32,926 bases of DNA from Bacteroidales bacterium (GTDB lineage: Bacteria; Bacteroidota; Bacteroidia; Bacteroidales; JAADJA01): assembly GCA_016783885.1 (NCBI GenBank), contig JADHVR010000044.1:1-32926 (forward strand). Reading direction: 5' to 3'. Numbering within the stretch: position 1 is the first letter of the stretch; each line of letters opens with the position of its first letter. Made by a program: the position numbers and the translations under genes. The notes under the pieces were generated by a model, which saw nothing but the letters and a program-made list of their open reading frames with translations, searched no databases and was not told the DNA's origin. Positions 1 to 8,225 of the stretch are shown piece by piece.

Positions 1-70
1 TTCCCTTAAGTCTTTCGTTCAGGGCCGGCCAGACAGTTCGCTCGTCCTCCGCACTCAAGAATCGTTTCAT
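1..70 (-). CDS. Possible partial CDS, N-terminus only
   Basis: An open frame starts with ATG at 70 on the minus strand and runs off the left edge without a stop. About 23 residues are visible, beginning MKRFLSAEDERT and continuing VWPALNERLKG. The peptide is hydrophilic with no signal sequence, and the stretch is clearly richer in GC than the genes to its right. A second minus frame reading about 40 residues to a stop at 6-8 overlaps it, so the choice of frame is uncertain. I do not recognise the family. The sequence left of the window would settle whether this is a gene. Confidence 0.3.
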   Translation of the reverse strand, partial: MKRFLSAEDERTVWPALNERLKG

Positions 71-166
71 TAAGGTCTTCCATCATTTGTACAGCACCCT
101 TTGCTATTTGTTCGTTAGCTAAGGTTCAAGGCACACACGAGTAGCGGCTATGTTGCTATACTTGCT

Positions 167-609
167 GTTGGCAGCTGTTAAATCTAATTTAGTTTAAATA
201 CTATTGGCAAATTAAAAGATACCCTTACAGGGATTCCATTCTCTAGGCCAGGATTCCATCTTGGCATTTCGTTAATTACTCTTATTACTTCATTGTCCAG
301 TTGTTTGTTTACACTTTTGATTATTTTGACTGATTCGAGTTCACCAGTCTTGGTAATAATGAAATTAATATATACTGTGCCTTCAATGATTTTGACCCCC
401 TTATAAAATTGGATATACATTCCCTCCTTAATGTATCTTTCATTCTTCCTAACATAATAAACCTCTTTTATTAATTTTTCACCAGATTTAACCTTAACTT
501 TTGCTGTCTTGTATAATTGGGAAAAACTAATAGAAGTGATTAGATTTAATAATATAATAATAATAGTAAGTCTTTTCATATTTATCATTTTAAAGTAATA
601 GCTGCCAAC
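167..609. repeat. Inverted repeat pair bracketing a small gene
   Basis: GTTGGCAGCTGTTA at 167-180 is matched in inverted orientation by TAATAGCTGCCAAC at 596-609 (13 of 14 positions). The arms lie just outside the stop and start of the TonB-C gene at 184-579, so the gene sits in a roughly 440-bp bracketed unit. The left arm lies in a GC-richer stretch (about 100-180) unlike the gene itself. No transposase or recombinase is visible. It could be a cassette-like or MITE-like boundary, or chance. Confidence 0.5.
184..579 (-). CDS. Secreted TonB C-terminal-domain protein
   Basis: About 131 residues from the ATG at 579. An upstream in-frame ATG at 660 would put 27 charged residues before the signal sequence, so the internal start is preferred; the ATG at 588 is also possible. 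The N-terminus, MKRLTIIIILLNLITSISFSQ, is a cleavable-type signal peptide. The C-terminal half fits the TonB_C fold seen in Bacteroidota energy-transducer proteins: GTVYINFIITKTGEL, then LDNEVIRVINEMPRWNPG, then PVRVSFNLPIVFKL. Full TonB proteins also have an N-terminal membrane anchor and a proline-rich periplasmic span. Here the domain follows the signal peptide after only a short basic linker, so it is probably a free periplasmic or exported TonB-C protein rather than an ExbBD-coupled TonB. Inverted repeats flank it closely. Confidence 0.75.
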   Translation of the reverse strand: MKRLTIIIILLNLITSISFSQLYKTAKVKVKSGEKLIKEVYYVRKNERYIKEGMYIQFYKGVKIIEGTVYINFIITKTGELESVKIIKSVNKQLDNEVIRVINEMPRWNPGLENGIPVRVSFNLPIVFKLN

Positions 610-689
610 TCTAATATATGAACACTTGATATCACGAACACAGATATATTTTTTTCTCATGACCGAAGGAACTCCGTATAGAGACTCAA

Positions 690-725
690 CCTCAGCCTTA
701 GCCTCAACCTTATCCTTAGCCTTTT
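690..725. repeat. Hexamer tandem repeat, CCTYAN x6
   Basis: Six consecutive hexamers of the form CCTYAN (cctcag, ccttag, cctcaa, ccttat, ccttag, then a decayed cctttt) fill the gap just downstream of the stop of the exonuclease-fold gene at 738. No coding frame fits. It resembles the short-unit satellites common between Bacteroidota genes. Confidence 0.75.
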
Positions 726-737
726 TAATTTACAAAG

Positions 738-2489
738 CTATCTTCTTAATACTATTACTTTTCTGACAGCTATTTCCGATTTTGTTTTTAGAACAAAAAA
801 ACATATACCGCTATCGAAATCTTCTATATTTATTTTCAGAAAATATTTACCTTCTGAAAGATTTTCATCAATAACTTTCTGCAAAACTTTACCCGAAATA
901 TCAATAAGTTTTATGCAAACATAATTATTTTCAGATAAATCAAATAAAATTTGCAGGTTATCGGTTGCGGGATTTGGGAAAATATCTAATTCAAGTATTT
1001 CGGTAAAATTCTCTTTAAATCCGGAATTTAATGACAAAGAAAAATCTGTAACCATGGGAAAATGATCAGAAGCCGTTCGTGTATCATCAAACTGAAGCCC
1101 ATATAAATCAATTCTTTCCTGTGGCATCACTTCAGTTTGGATAGTATATGCTTTTTCGGCTTTCATGGTACTATTCGAGAAAATGGCAAAATCCAATCTC
1201 CCGGGAGAGTATTCACTATTATCACTGCGCCATGTATAAGACATTCTTTTATCCGACTGACGGCAATTCAGGTCTTTTAGGTCTGTGTTATCCCAATCCA
1301 ACGGTCCTCCGTTTCCAAAACTTATAGTATTAATTATTTCGCCTGTAGTTAATGTTTTCAGTTGTTGAGATAATCCAACCAAATTCAGATCCCCACTCAA
1401 AACAAAGGGCGTCCCTTCAGGCAAATCAATTATTCCGCCCGGGGTTTTTGCATCAAGAATAAAAGAAGCAAATGCATCTGCTTCAATCTGCCGTATTTCA
1501 TCTTCATCACAGCATCTTAAATGGGCATTAATAACAAGTATATCTTTTTCATATTCATCAGGAAGATCGATAAGGGAAGCACTTAAGCGGTGGTCGGTTA
1601 ATATCAGCCAGTTATCAATTACAGGATATCTTGTGCATGTAATATCACTTCCGTCAATTTTCCAGGCATGCCAGCCACTTCCATTGTTAAGAGGCAGTAT
1701 TTCATCTAAAATATTCTTTGCTTCCTGATATGAAGTGTACCAACATTCATTAAAAGTAATTATATCAGGCGATACTGCTGTAATTAATCTTTTGAAGACA
1801 GGCAGGCGAGCCGGATCGCTTAATCCGCTATTCAACGTATTATAGGTCATTAAACGAATAAACAAAGCATCTGTTTTTTCAAATAGCACAGGTTCGGGGG
1901 GAGGGATATAAGTATTGTCAAAAATATAAGTAAACGATTCACCTATATTTGGCATATAATCACCGTTTGGAGATGAATCACAAAAACAAATTTTGAGTGT
2001 ATCACCAACAAAAAGCGAATTGGTTCCATCAGGCAATACATTTCGTCCGATCGCTATTTCAAAAATATTGTTTGAAACAGTTGGTGCCGACCTAAGCTGT
2101 ATGTCGGAAAAATATAAATTTACCGGAGGATTAGATATATTAAAGTATCCGTATCTTCCGCCAAACTTCCAACCCAGCTCGGCTCCTATATCATTTACAT
2201 AATAACCTGTATTTGAATTATTATCAGTATCTAAATAAAGATAAATGTCATTATCAGTGTTAAATTTTATTTCATGATCTATTACAAGCTTAATAAACAG
2301 GAAATCGTTGTCATTCGAAACAGTGAATTCATAAAAATCAATTTCGGAGCCATCACCATGTGTATCAGTATAACTCATCATAGCGCCCGTCCAATCCTCA
2401 AACTTCCCATCAATACATACAGGTAATACCTGGGAATATAATATTTCTGAGATTATACAGATTAATAAAATAAGAATTTTACTTTTCAT
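738..2489 (-). CDS. T9SS-exported endonuclease/exonuclease/phosphatase-fold protein
   Basis: 583 residues. A signal peptide covers about 1-20 (ends LYSQ). Residues about 25-195 form a beta-rich region resembling the DOMON/CBM9-like modules found ahead of secreted enzymes. Residues about 208-485 match the EEP fold (DNase I, sphingomyelinase, inositol phosphatase): MTYNTLN with N217, FNE with E248, NAHL with H323, SGDLN with D367 and N369, and SDH with D475 and H476. These are the expected metal-binding and catalytic positions. Residues about 500-583 form a T9SS type A sorting domain, opening LDIFPNPATDN and ending in a basic strand. It should be exported and released or anchored at the surface. 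Nuclease versus phosphoesterase activity cannot be decided from sequence. It is transcribed away from rnpB from a good promoter at 2520-2552. Confidence 0.9.
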   Translation of the reverse strand: MKSKILILLICIISEILYSQVLPVCIDGKFEDWTGAMMSYTDTHGDGSEIDFYEFTVSNDNDFLFIKLVIDHEIKFNTDNDIYLYLDTDNNSNTGYYVNDIGAELGWKFGGRYGYFNISNPPVNLYFSDIQLRSAPTVSNNIFEIAIGRNVLPDGTNSLFVGDTLKICFCDSSPNGDYMPNIGESFTYIFDNTYIPPPEPVLFEKTDALFIRLMTYNTLNSGLSDPARLPVFKRLITAVSPDIITFNECWYTSYQEAKNILDEILPLNNGSGWHAWKIDGSDITCTRYPVIDNWLILTDHRLSASLIDLPDEYEKDILVINAHLRCCDEDEIRQIEADAFASFILDAKTPGGIIDLPEGTPFVLSGDLNLVGLSQQLKTLTTGEIINTISFGNGGPLDWDNTDLKDLNCRQSDKRMSYTWRSDNSEYSPGRLDFAIFSNSTMKAEKAYTIQTEVMPQERIDLYGLQFDDTRTASDHFPMVTDFSLSLNSGFKENFTEILELDIFPNPATDNLQILFDLSENNYVCIKLIDISGKVLQKVIDENLSEGKYFLKINIEDFDSGICFFVLKTKSEIAVRKVIVLRR

Positions 2490-2519
2490 ATCTGATAATT
2501 TCCTGATACATAAACATCA

Positions 2520-2552
2520 CAAAGATATACTAAAACGCATCCTACGGACAAA
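2520..2552 (-). promoter_or_regulatory. Bacteroidota-type promoter for the EEP-fold gene
   Basis: On the minus strand, TTTG (2549-2552) is followed after 21 nt by TATCTTTG (2520-2527). This matches the Bacteroidota -33 TTTG and -7 TAnnTTTG elements. The start codon at 2489 would follow a leader of roughly 25 nt. Confidence 0.65.
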
Positions 2553-2657
2553 TTTTATATCGTAAACTTTAGAAAATATTTCATATTTATTCGTTTTAAA
2601 TCAGTGAATCAGTGGCTTTTTATGTATTATTTGGATTTTTTTTTAAGTGTTTTTTAC

Positions 2658-2665
2658 TAATTTTG
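2658..2665 (+). promoter_or_regulatory. -7 element of the rnpB promoter
   Basis: TAATTTTG matches the TAnnTTTG element and ends 9 nt before the first base of the P1 helix of RNase P RNA, where transcription would be expected to begin. A TTTG at 2630-2633 could be the -33 element, but its 24-nt spacing is longer than usual. Confidence 0.55.
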
Positions 2666-2674
2666 CAAAACTGT

Positions 2675-3103
2675 AATAACAGTTCGTTCTATCGCCTCAA
2701 TTCAGAGTTTGTTTGTTTTCCGTTTTTCTTTTTTTTTCAGAAAATTCAAACACTCTTTTTCGGGGAGGAAAGTCGGGACAACACAGAGCGCCGTACTTCT
2801 TAGCAGGAAGGTGTTCGTTGGGAGACTGACGGATAACAGCAAGTGCCACAGAAAATAACCACCACGCATAAGTGTATGGAAAGGGTGAAAACGTGAGGTA
2901 AGAGCTTACGTCCCGATGTGGTAACATGCCGGGAGGGTAAACCTTACGGGTTGAAAGACCAAATATACCAGGGTTTGTCTGTTTTGGCAGGCATAAAGGG
3001 CTGCTCGTCCGAGCCTGGGGGGTTGGTCGTTAGATGCCGGTGGTGACATCGGTGCGAGATAAATGATAGATTAAAACAGAATCCCGCTTACTGAACTGTT
3101 ATT
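2675..3103 (+). ncRNA. rnpB: RNase P RNA (type A-like, Bacteroidota form)
   Basis: The catalytic RNA of RNase P, which removes 5' leaders from pre-tRNAs. The ends are set by the P1 helix: AATAACAGTTC (2675-2685) pairs perfectly with GAACTGTTATT (3093-3103). The universal P4 core is present: AAGTCGGGA (2770-2778) pairs with TCCCGCTT (3082-3089), leaving the hallmark bulged U. The usual CCGGG/CCCGG pairing is replaced here by CGGGA/TCCCG, a compensated change. Other conserved pieces are GAGGAAAGT at 2765, ACAGAAAATAACC near 2848, GGGTGAAAACGTGAGGTAAGAGCTTA near 2882 (broken up by this organism's own bases) and GATAGATTAAAACAGAA near 3066. Length is about 429 nt. A promoter element lies just upstream and a terminator directly follows. 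Short ORFs on both strands here are spurious. Confidence 0.95.
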
Positions 3104-3109
3104 TTGTAA

Positions 3110-3142
3110 AAAAGCCTCGTCATTTTCTTTGACGAGGCTTTT
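3110..3142 (+). terminator. Rho-independent terminator of rnpB
   Basis: AAAAGCCTCGTCA (3110-3122) pairs perfectly with TGACGAGGCTTTT (3130-3142) across a 7-nt loop, with a T run at the 3' end of the stem. It starts 6 nt after the rnpB P1 helix. Confidence 0.93.
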
Positions 3143-3431
3143 GTTAACGTTTAGTATATGAAAAGTTGCCGATTCCGGAGCACTTCACTTTCAAGTTACA
3201 AGGAAGTTAAAACGGGCTACAATGTTTGTTTTTACAACTATTCCGGCAATTTTTTATATACATTGTTACCTGCTGGGCTTTCTATTTTTTCATTATTTTC
3301 TACTCAATTTTCAATTTTAGCACTGTCCTGATTTTGTTTTTTCAGGTCGGCAAAAAAAGCGCTGGCAAGACATACTCTTTTGCAATTTTTGGTCAAGTGC
3401 TGGCTCGTGCGAATTGCAAATGTGTATGGCT
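3143..3431. other. Noncoding left flank of the restriction operon
   Basis: No convincing gene in 289 bp. It holds TTTTTTCAGGTCGGC at 3337-3351, which recurs with one change on the other side of the operon (14526-14540). It also holds an inverted repeat, TTTGCAATT (3379-3387) with AATTGCAAA (3412-3420), around a 24-nt loop. The inverted repeat lies 12 nt past the hsdR stop but has no T run on the hsdR strand, so it is a poor rho-independent terminator. Confidence 0.6.
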
Positions 3432-6400
3432 TTAGGGTTGGGCTTCTTCATTTATTTTATCATACACCTTTTTAAGCATCAATTCTTTTACTAAATTACC
3501 AAACGATTTATTTTCAATTATTTTATCAAATATTTCCTGATTCTGGTCCATTCTTTCAATCAACTTATTTAAGAACATATCTTCAAAAGCGTATTTAAAA
3601 GTGTCAATTTCATTTGCTTTTGCTTGTGTCTGTAATTTTTCGTCCTGAATTAATTCCGCTTCTATTTGGTCAAAGAATAATTTGTCTGCTTCTTCAAATT
3701 CAGTTCCAAATCTTTCGTTAAGAACTTCAATAATTTCTGACAACTTCGCTTTTTCTTCTTTTGCTCTTTTTATACCTGCTTCACTTAATCCGTCTAATTC
3801 TCCATCTTCTCCTTTTATTAAATCAATTGAGCCTTCTTTTATTTTTTGCAAACGATAATATTCCATTGCTATTTCGTCTGCAAGTTGTAAACTGTCTGAC
3901 AATTCTTTTTTAGGCAATTTAGTTTGAAGCAATTTTGCATAAGCATAAAACTTCTCAAATTCAGGTTCTTTAAATGGCATTATTTGAGCAAGGAATGAGT
4001 AAAGATTTGTCCAAGTTCTTAAACTCTTTTTAAACTCGTCCTTTTCATCTTCTGTTTCTATTGCCTTAAATCTGTCTATTGCAGGGTCAATATATGCGTA
4101 TAAATGCGATTGGTCTTTTGTTGTAAGTTTTCCAGATGGCTTGAAATAAATATTTGCAAAAGCATCTATTTCCGATTGCCAAAAAATTTGTTTCTCGTCC
4201 AGTTTACTTTTTAAATCGAAAAGGTGGTTAATCTCAGGTTCTTCGGCTACAATTGTTTTTTCATAATAGGGTTGGAATGATTCAAAAATTGTTTTCCTGT
4301 CATTCGCAAAATCCAAAACAAAAGTATCTTCTTTACCCGGAGCTGTTCTGTTTAATCTTGAAAGTGTCTGAACGGCTTTAACTCCCGATAGTTTTTTATC
4401 CACGTACATTGTATGTAGCATTGGTTGGTCAAAACCTGTCTGGTATTTGTCCGCAACAATTAAAATTCTGTATTCATTTGTGTTGAATATTTGTGGTAAT
4501 TCTTTTTCGCCATATCCCGTTAATTGGGGTTCAGAAACACCGTCCGGATAATTGTCATCAATAACATTGCCTGAAAAGGCTACTAATATTTTTAATTCTT
4601 TTGTGTAACCGTTTTCTTTAATGTATTGGTTAAAAGCTTCAAAATATCGTTTAGCCAACTTTCGTGAAGATGTTACAAACATTGCTTTAGCTCTTCCACC
4701 GATTTTTTTGGCAACCACCTGCCTAAAATGCTCAATTACAATTTCAGTTTTTTGAGCCAAATTATGAGGATGGAAATTTACATAATGACCTATAGCTCTT
4801 GCAGCTTTTTTCTTGTTTAATGATGGATCATCTTCAATGGCTTTTGAAAGCTTAAAATAAAGTTCATAGTTTGTATAATTCTCTAATACATCAAGAATAA
4901 AGCCTTCTTCGATTGCTTGACGCATCGAATACAAATGAAATGGTTGTGGTTTGCCGTCTCTGTCCTTCTCTCCGAAAATCGCAAGGGTTTTATATTTTGG
5001 AGTTGCCGTAAATGCAAAAAACGAAATATTATTTTGATGCCCCCTTGCTTCGGCTGATTTTTCAATTTGTTCTCTTATAAAATCTTCGGCTGTGAAATTG
5101 TCATTTTCATCATTTTCTGTTTCATTTCCATTTGATGATAATACTTCTTTCATATTTTTATGAGCTTCTCCGCCCTGAGAACTATGTGCTTCATCAATAA
5201 TTACAGCATATTTTCGGTCTGGCAAATCACCCACTTTGTCAAGAACAAAGGGAAATTTTTGCAAAGTTGTTATAATTATATGAGAACCGGAATTTATTGC
5301 ATACGCCAATTGTGTGCTGTCTTTATCAATTTTTTGAACTACACCGGTTTTATGTTCAAATTGATAAATAGTATTTTGTAATTGTTGGTCTAAAACTCTA
5401 CGGTCTGTTACTACAATTACGCTGTCGAAAACCCGTATATCTTCGTTGTTATGTAAACTTGATAAGCGATAAGCTAACCAAGCTATCGAATTACTTTTGC
5501 CCGAACCTGCCGAATGCTGAACCAAATAATTTTTACCTGCTCCTGTTTCCTTTGCATAAGCAGTCATTTTTCTAACTACATCTAATTGATGAAAGCGAGG
5601 AAAAATCATCTTTTCCTTTTTATACTGCCGAGACGCACGGCCGTGCGTCTTTACATCTATTTCTTCAATCTGTAAATGGATAAATCTCTGAATAATATCG
5701 AGCCAACTATCTTTTACTAAAATTGAATTCCACAAATAATCGGTTTTATAACCACCTGCCTGTTCGGCAGACAGGTTTGGATTTGGCGGATTGCCTTTTC
5801 CTTTGTTATGCCCTTTATTAAATGGAAGCCAAAATGTTTTTTTGCCGTCAAGTTTGGTTGCCATAAAAACTTCTTCATCGTCCACAGCAAAATGAACCAA
5901 CGAACGTTTCTTAAAAGCAAAAAGTAATTCACGGTTGTCTCTTGTAGTTGCGTATTGCTTTTTGGCATTATCGGTGCTTTGACCTGTAAAATGGTTTTTA
6001 AGTTCAATTGTTGCAACGGGAACTCCATTTAAAGAAAGCACCAAATCAACAGAGTTTGTATTGCCTTTTTTTGATGAATAATAAACCTGACGAATTATTT
6101 TAAGTTGGTTCTTATCATAGAGTTCTTGCGTTTCAGGATTTAAGCCAGATTCTGGTTTAAAAAACGCTAACTTGAAACGAACCCCATAATCAACAAAACC
6201 ATTTCGGATAACATCAAGACTGCCCCGCAAATCCATTTCTTTGTAAATACGTTGAATTATTCTGTTATCTACATTATCTCCGTGAATTGCCGATATTTTT
6301 TGCCAGTTTTTGGGTTGAGTATCTTGTAAGAACTTTAACACTTCGTATTTAAACAAACCCAATTCAGGACTGTAATCGGGTGCATTGCCCTGAGAATATC

Positions 6401-6467
6401 CGCCATTATTAATTAATGATTGAACAATAGCAGTTTCAAATGTATTTTCTGTTGTAATTCTATTCAT
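3432..6467 (-). CDS. hsdR: Type I restriction endonuclease subunit R
   Basis: 1011 residues, a normal length. HsdR cuts DNA after ATP-driven translocation once the HsdM-HsdS complex meets an unmethylated site. The N-terminal HsdR_N nuclease domain shows the PD-(D/E)xK core: D141 in NSVDLVLSL and E155-x-K157 in ATIELKN. The SF2 translocase follows: Walker A HSAGSGKS at 318-325, TDRRVLDQQ near 354-362, DEAH at 425-428, FTATP near 490-500, and a second RecA domain with YQTGFDQP and QTLSRLNR. The C-terminal part is helical and should bind HsdM. Two short palindromic repeats lie in frame: residues 232-238 (LSAEQAG), between NPPNPN and GYKT, which are normally adjacent, and residues 274-279 (THGRAS). 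The active-site motifs are intact, so the protein is probably functional. It is the last gene of the operon, 108 bp after the AlbA_2 gene. Confidence 0.96.
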   Translation of the reverse strand: MNRITTENTFETAIVQSLINNGGYSQGNAPDYSPELGLFKYEVLKFLQDTQPKNWQKISAIHGDNVDNRIIQRIYKEMDLRGSLDVIRNGFVDYGVRFKLAFFKPESGLNPETQELYDKNQLKIIRQVYYSSKKGNTNSVDLVLSLNGVPVATIELKNHFTGQSTDNAKKQYATTRDNRELLFAFKKRSLVHFAVDDEEVFMATKLDGKKTFWLPFNKGHNKGKGNPPNPNLSAEQAGGYKTDYLWNSILVKDSWLDIIQRFIHLQIEEIDVKTHGRASRQYKKEKMIFPRFHQLDVVRKMTAYAKETGAGKNYLVQHSAGSGKSNSIAWLAYRLSSLHNNEDIRVFDSVIVVTDRRVLDQQLQNTIYQFEHKTGVVQKIDKDSTQLAYAINSGSHIIITTLQKFPFVLDKVGDLPDRKYAVIIDEAHSSQGGEAHKNMKEVLSSNGNETENDENDNFTAEDFIREQIEKSAEARGHQNNISFFAFTATPKYKTLAIFGEKDRDGKPQPFHLYSMRQAIEEGFILDVLENYTNYELYFKLSKAIEDDPSLNKKKAARAIGHYVNFHPHNLAQKTEIVIEHFRQVVAKKIGGRAKAMFVTSSRKLAKRYFEAFNQYIKENGYTKELKILVAFSGNVIDDNYPDGVSEPQLTGYGEKELPQIFNTNEYRILIVADKYQTGFDQPMLHTMYVDKKLSGVKAVQTLSRLNRTAPGKEDTFVLDFANDRKTIFESFQPYYEKTIVAEEPEINHLFDLKSKLDEKQIFWQSEIDAFANIYFKPSGKLTTKDQSHLYAYIDPAIDRFKAIETEDEKDEFKKSLRTWTNLYSFLAQIMPFKEPEFEKFYAYAKLLQTKLPKKELSDSLQLADEIAMEYYRLQKIKEGSIDLIKGEDGELDGLSEAGIKRAKEEKAKLSEIIEVLNERFGTEFEEADKLFFDQIEAELIQDEKLQTQAKANEIDTFKYAFEDMFLNKLIERMDQNQEIFDKIIENKSFGNLVKELMLKKVYDKINEEAQP
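5631..5650. repeat. Perfect 20-bp palindrome inside hsdR
   Basis: AGACGCACGG followed by its exact reverse complement CCGTGCGTCT. It is far richer in GC than the surrounding gene and encodes residues 274-279 of HsdR (THGRAS) in a loop region before the conserved IFPRFHQLD segment. From memory, GACGCACGGCCGTGCGTC-type palindromes occur as interspersed repeats in other bacteria; a search of this genome would confirm it here. Confidence 0.85.
5755..5775. repeat. REP-like 21-bp palindrome inside hsdR
   Basis: CCTGCCTG, loop TTCGG, then CAGACAGG pair at 7 of 8 positions. The element is exactly 21 bp, so it adds seven codons (LSAEQAG, residues 232-238) without breaking the frame. It interrupts the motif NPPNPN-GYKTxYLW, which is contiguous in typical HsdR proteins. 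Confidence 0.8.
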
Positions 6468-6575
6468 TTTCTATTTAAATTTCCAGTCTAAAAAAGAAAA
6501 TATATTTTACTATAAAATTGAATATTAAGCATTTGTCAAATTTTCTTTTTCAATTTCTTTTTCATTTCTTTTTTT

Positions 6576-8216
6576 TTATGCCAACCGATATTTTCTGTAA
6601 GTCTTGTCAGAAGAATGAAGTAAAATTCCTTTTTTCACCATCTGATAAATTGTTTTTTGCAAATCTTTAAAACTGATGTCTGGTAATCGATTATGAATCT
6701 CTCTTATTGTGCTTTCCGGGTATGTTTGCAAATCACTTTCAATCAATGCAACTAAACGATGTGTTTCAATAGTTTTTAAACTGGGCTTAATATTTAATTT
6801 TGATGATTTTATCAATTGAGGGTTAATCAAATACTGTTTGCCTTTTCTAACTCCCCGTGATATTAATATTTTTTGTTCTTCTAATTTTACGACATAGGAA
6901 CGCAGTCTGTCATCTTCTTGTATTTGAAGGTACTTTATTAGTTCAGTCCCCAGTATCTTTTTTTCTCTTGCAATAACTCCAAGGGCGATAAATTGTTTTT
7001 GTGACAACTGATAGTGTTGAGAAATATATTCCAACAGAAACACCACTTCTTCGTTTATAATTTCAGAACTCTGAATTACTTTTGTAAAATCAAATCCTGT
7101 TTTTACAATAGGAAAAGGCTTGTTGTCTTTACTGTCCAACTCATAAATTAAATCATAACCCGAGCCTTCTCCTTCCATTAAATTCAAATCGTGGAAAATT
7201 CGTATTAAATGCGGGTTTCTGCGGTGCCTGCTGTGAAGTATGTTGTTCTCGGTTATTCCGATAGGTAAATTCCCCGGATTGGTGATTTCCAATTTATTGG
7301 GATGCACTTCAATAAAAATATCGCCCGAAATAGTATATTTTTTATGGGCAATAGCATTTACCAATAATTCTCTGATTATTTCAGATGCATATTGTCTGAT
7401 TCGTTTTCGGAAAAGCCCCTGCGGAAATTCATAAAAATATTTTAACTCGCTTGCCTTTTCTTCCACATCAATAATTAATTCTTTTGGATTTAGTTCATAA
7501 TCGTTCCAATTTTCCTTTTTTATTTTTTCGCCATATTCGTCGTAAACAATATACTGAATAGTGATAGGATAAGAAATACGGCTTCGCATTTGTTCAGTGC
7601 CCAACCACAATGCACCGAGATTGGTTAATTTTCCGTTAATGCTCAAATTATAATGTTCAAGAAGTTCAAAATCATCTTTTTGCTTTACGCTATCTTTAAC
7701 CCTATCTGAACTACGAATATCATCAACAAAAGAAAGTATATTGCTATTGGGAACTTGATTTATTCTAAATGATTTCAATTCGACCAACTCCCACCGAAAA
7801 GCATTTTTTTCGGCGGCAAGGCGTGTAACATCTTCACCGGAAATAGGATAGCATTTGTCCTGAATACGCATTAAGATTTTTCCGCTTGAAGTAGTGGCTA
7901 TGGTTCGACTGGTATGAAATACTCTGAAATGAAAATATTGTCCGCCGTTTTCGTGAGTTTCTGTATTTGCATCGCCTAAACCTACACTATCGGTTAATGA
8001 ACGTATTCTCGATAATACATCATTTACCATTTCTTGTGTAATTTTTTGTTTTGCCGGTGGTAGTTTGTCATTGTTTTCAATACCGATAAACAAAATGCCG
8101 CCTTGCGAATTTGCCAAACACACACAAGTCTCTGCCAGTTCTTTTAAATTGGCTTTTGTTCCAATGGCTTTTTTTAGACTTTTATATTCAATATTTGTAT
8201 GCTCTGTCTCCATCAT
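6576..8216 (-). CDS. AlbA_2-domain ATP-binding protein in the RM operon
   Basis: 546 residues. The N-terminus is an AlbA_2 (Schlafen AlbA_2, PF04326-type) domain: NIEYKS at 8-13 and ANSQGGILFIGIENN at 35-49. The middle to C-terminal part resembles the ATP-binding domain often paired with it (HATPase_c_4 type): ELLVNAIAHK at 283-292, ITNPGNLP at 311-318 and GEGSGYD at 349-355. The last 150 residues look like tandem winged helices (ALGVIAREKKILGTELIKYLQI; STIREIHNRLP). Such proteins are usually annotated as transcriptional regulators or putative DNA-binding ATPases, and in several families they sit in defence loci. It starts 9 bp after hsdS, so it is part of the operon. Its role could be regulation of restriction or a separate effector; sequence alone does not decide. 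Confidence 0.85.
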   Translation of the reverse strand: MMETEHTNIEYKSLKKAIGTKANLKELAETCVCLANSQGGILFIGIENNDKLPPAKQKITQEMVNDVLSRIRSLTDSVGLGDANTETHENGGQYFHFRVFHTSRTIATTSSGKILMRIQDKCYPISGEDVTRLAAEKNAFRWELVELKSFRINQVPNSNILSFVDDIRSSDRVKDSVKQKDDFELLEHYNLSINGKLTNLGALWLGTEQMRSRISYPITIQYIVYDEYGEKIKKENWNDYELNPKELIIDVEEKASELKYFYEFPQGLFRKRIRQYASEIIRELLVNAIAHKKYTISGDIFIEVHPNKLEITNPGNLPIGITENNILHSRHRRNPHLIRIFHDLNLMEGEGSGYDLIYELDSKDNKPFPIVKTGFDFTKVIQSSEIINEEVVFLLEYISQHYQLSQKQFIALGVIAREKKILGTELIKYLQIQEDDRLRSYVVKLEEQKILISRGVRKGKQYLINPQLIKSSKLNIKPSLKTIETHRLVALIESDLQTYPESTIREIHNRLPDISFKDLQKTIYQMVKKGILLHSSDKTYRKYRLA

Positions 8217-8225
8217 ATTCTCTCT

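Noticed and set aside
100..183. Integron attC site (GTTAGCT and GTTAAAT cores)
   Set aside because: The two core-like words are in the same orientation, and I could not pair the inner arms as attC requires.
2612..2927. Short ORFs on both strands over and next to rnpB
   Set aside because: They overlap the RNase P RNA, are of low complexity and lack family features; the RNA explains the sequence.
3379..3420. Rho-independent terminator after hsdR
   Set aside because: The stem is only 9 bp with a 24-nt loop and there is no T run on the hsdR strand.
5717..6028. 103-residue minus-strand ORF inside hsdR
   Set aside because: It is a shifted frame of hsdR, whose own frame carries all conserved motifs.
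6490..6545. Sigma-70-type promoter before hsdR (TTGACA with TATAGT)
   Set aside because: The spacing is about 19 bp, the organism's other promoters follow the TTTG/TAnnTTTG form, and the stretch is very AT-rich, so chance matches are likely.
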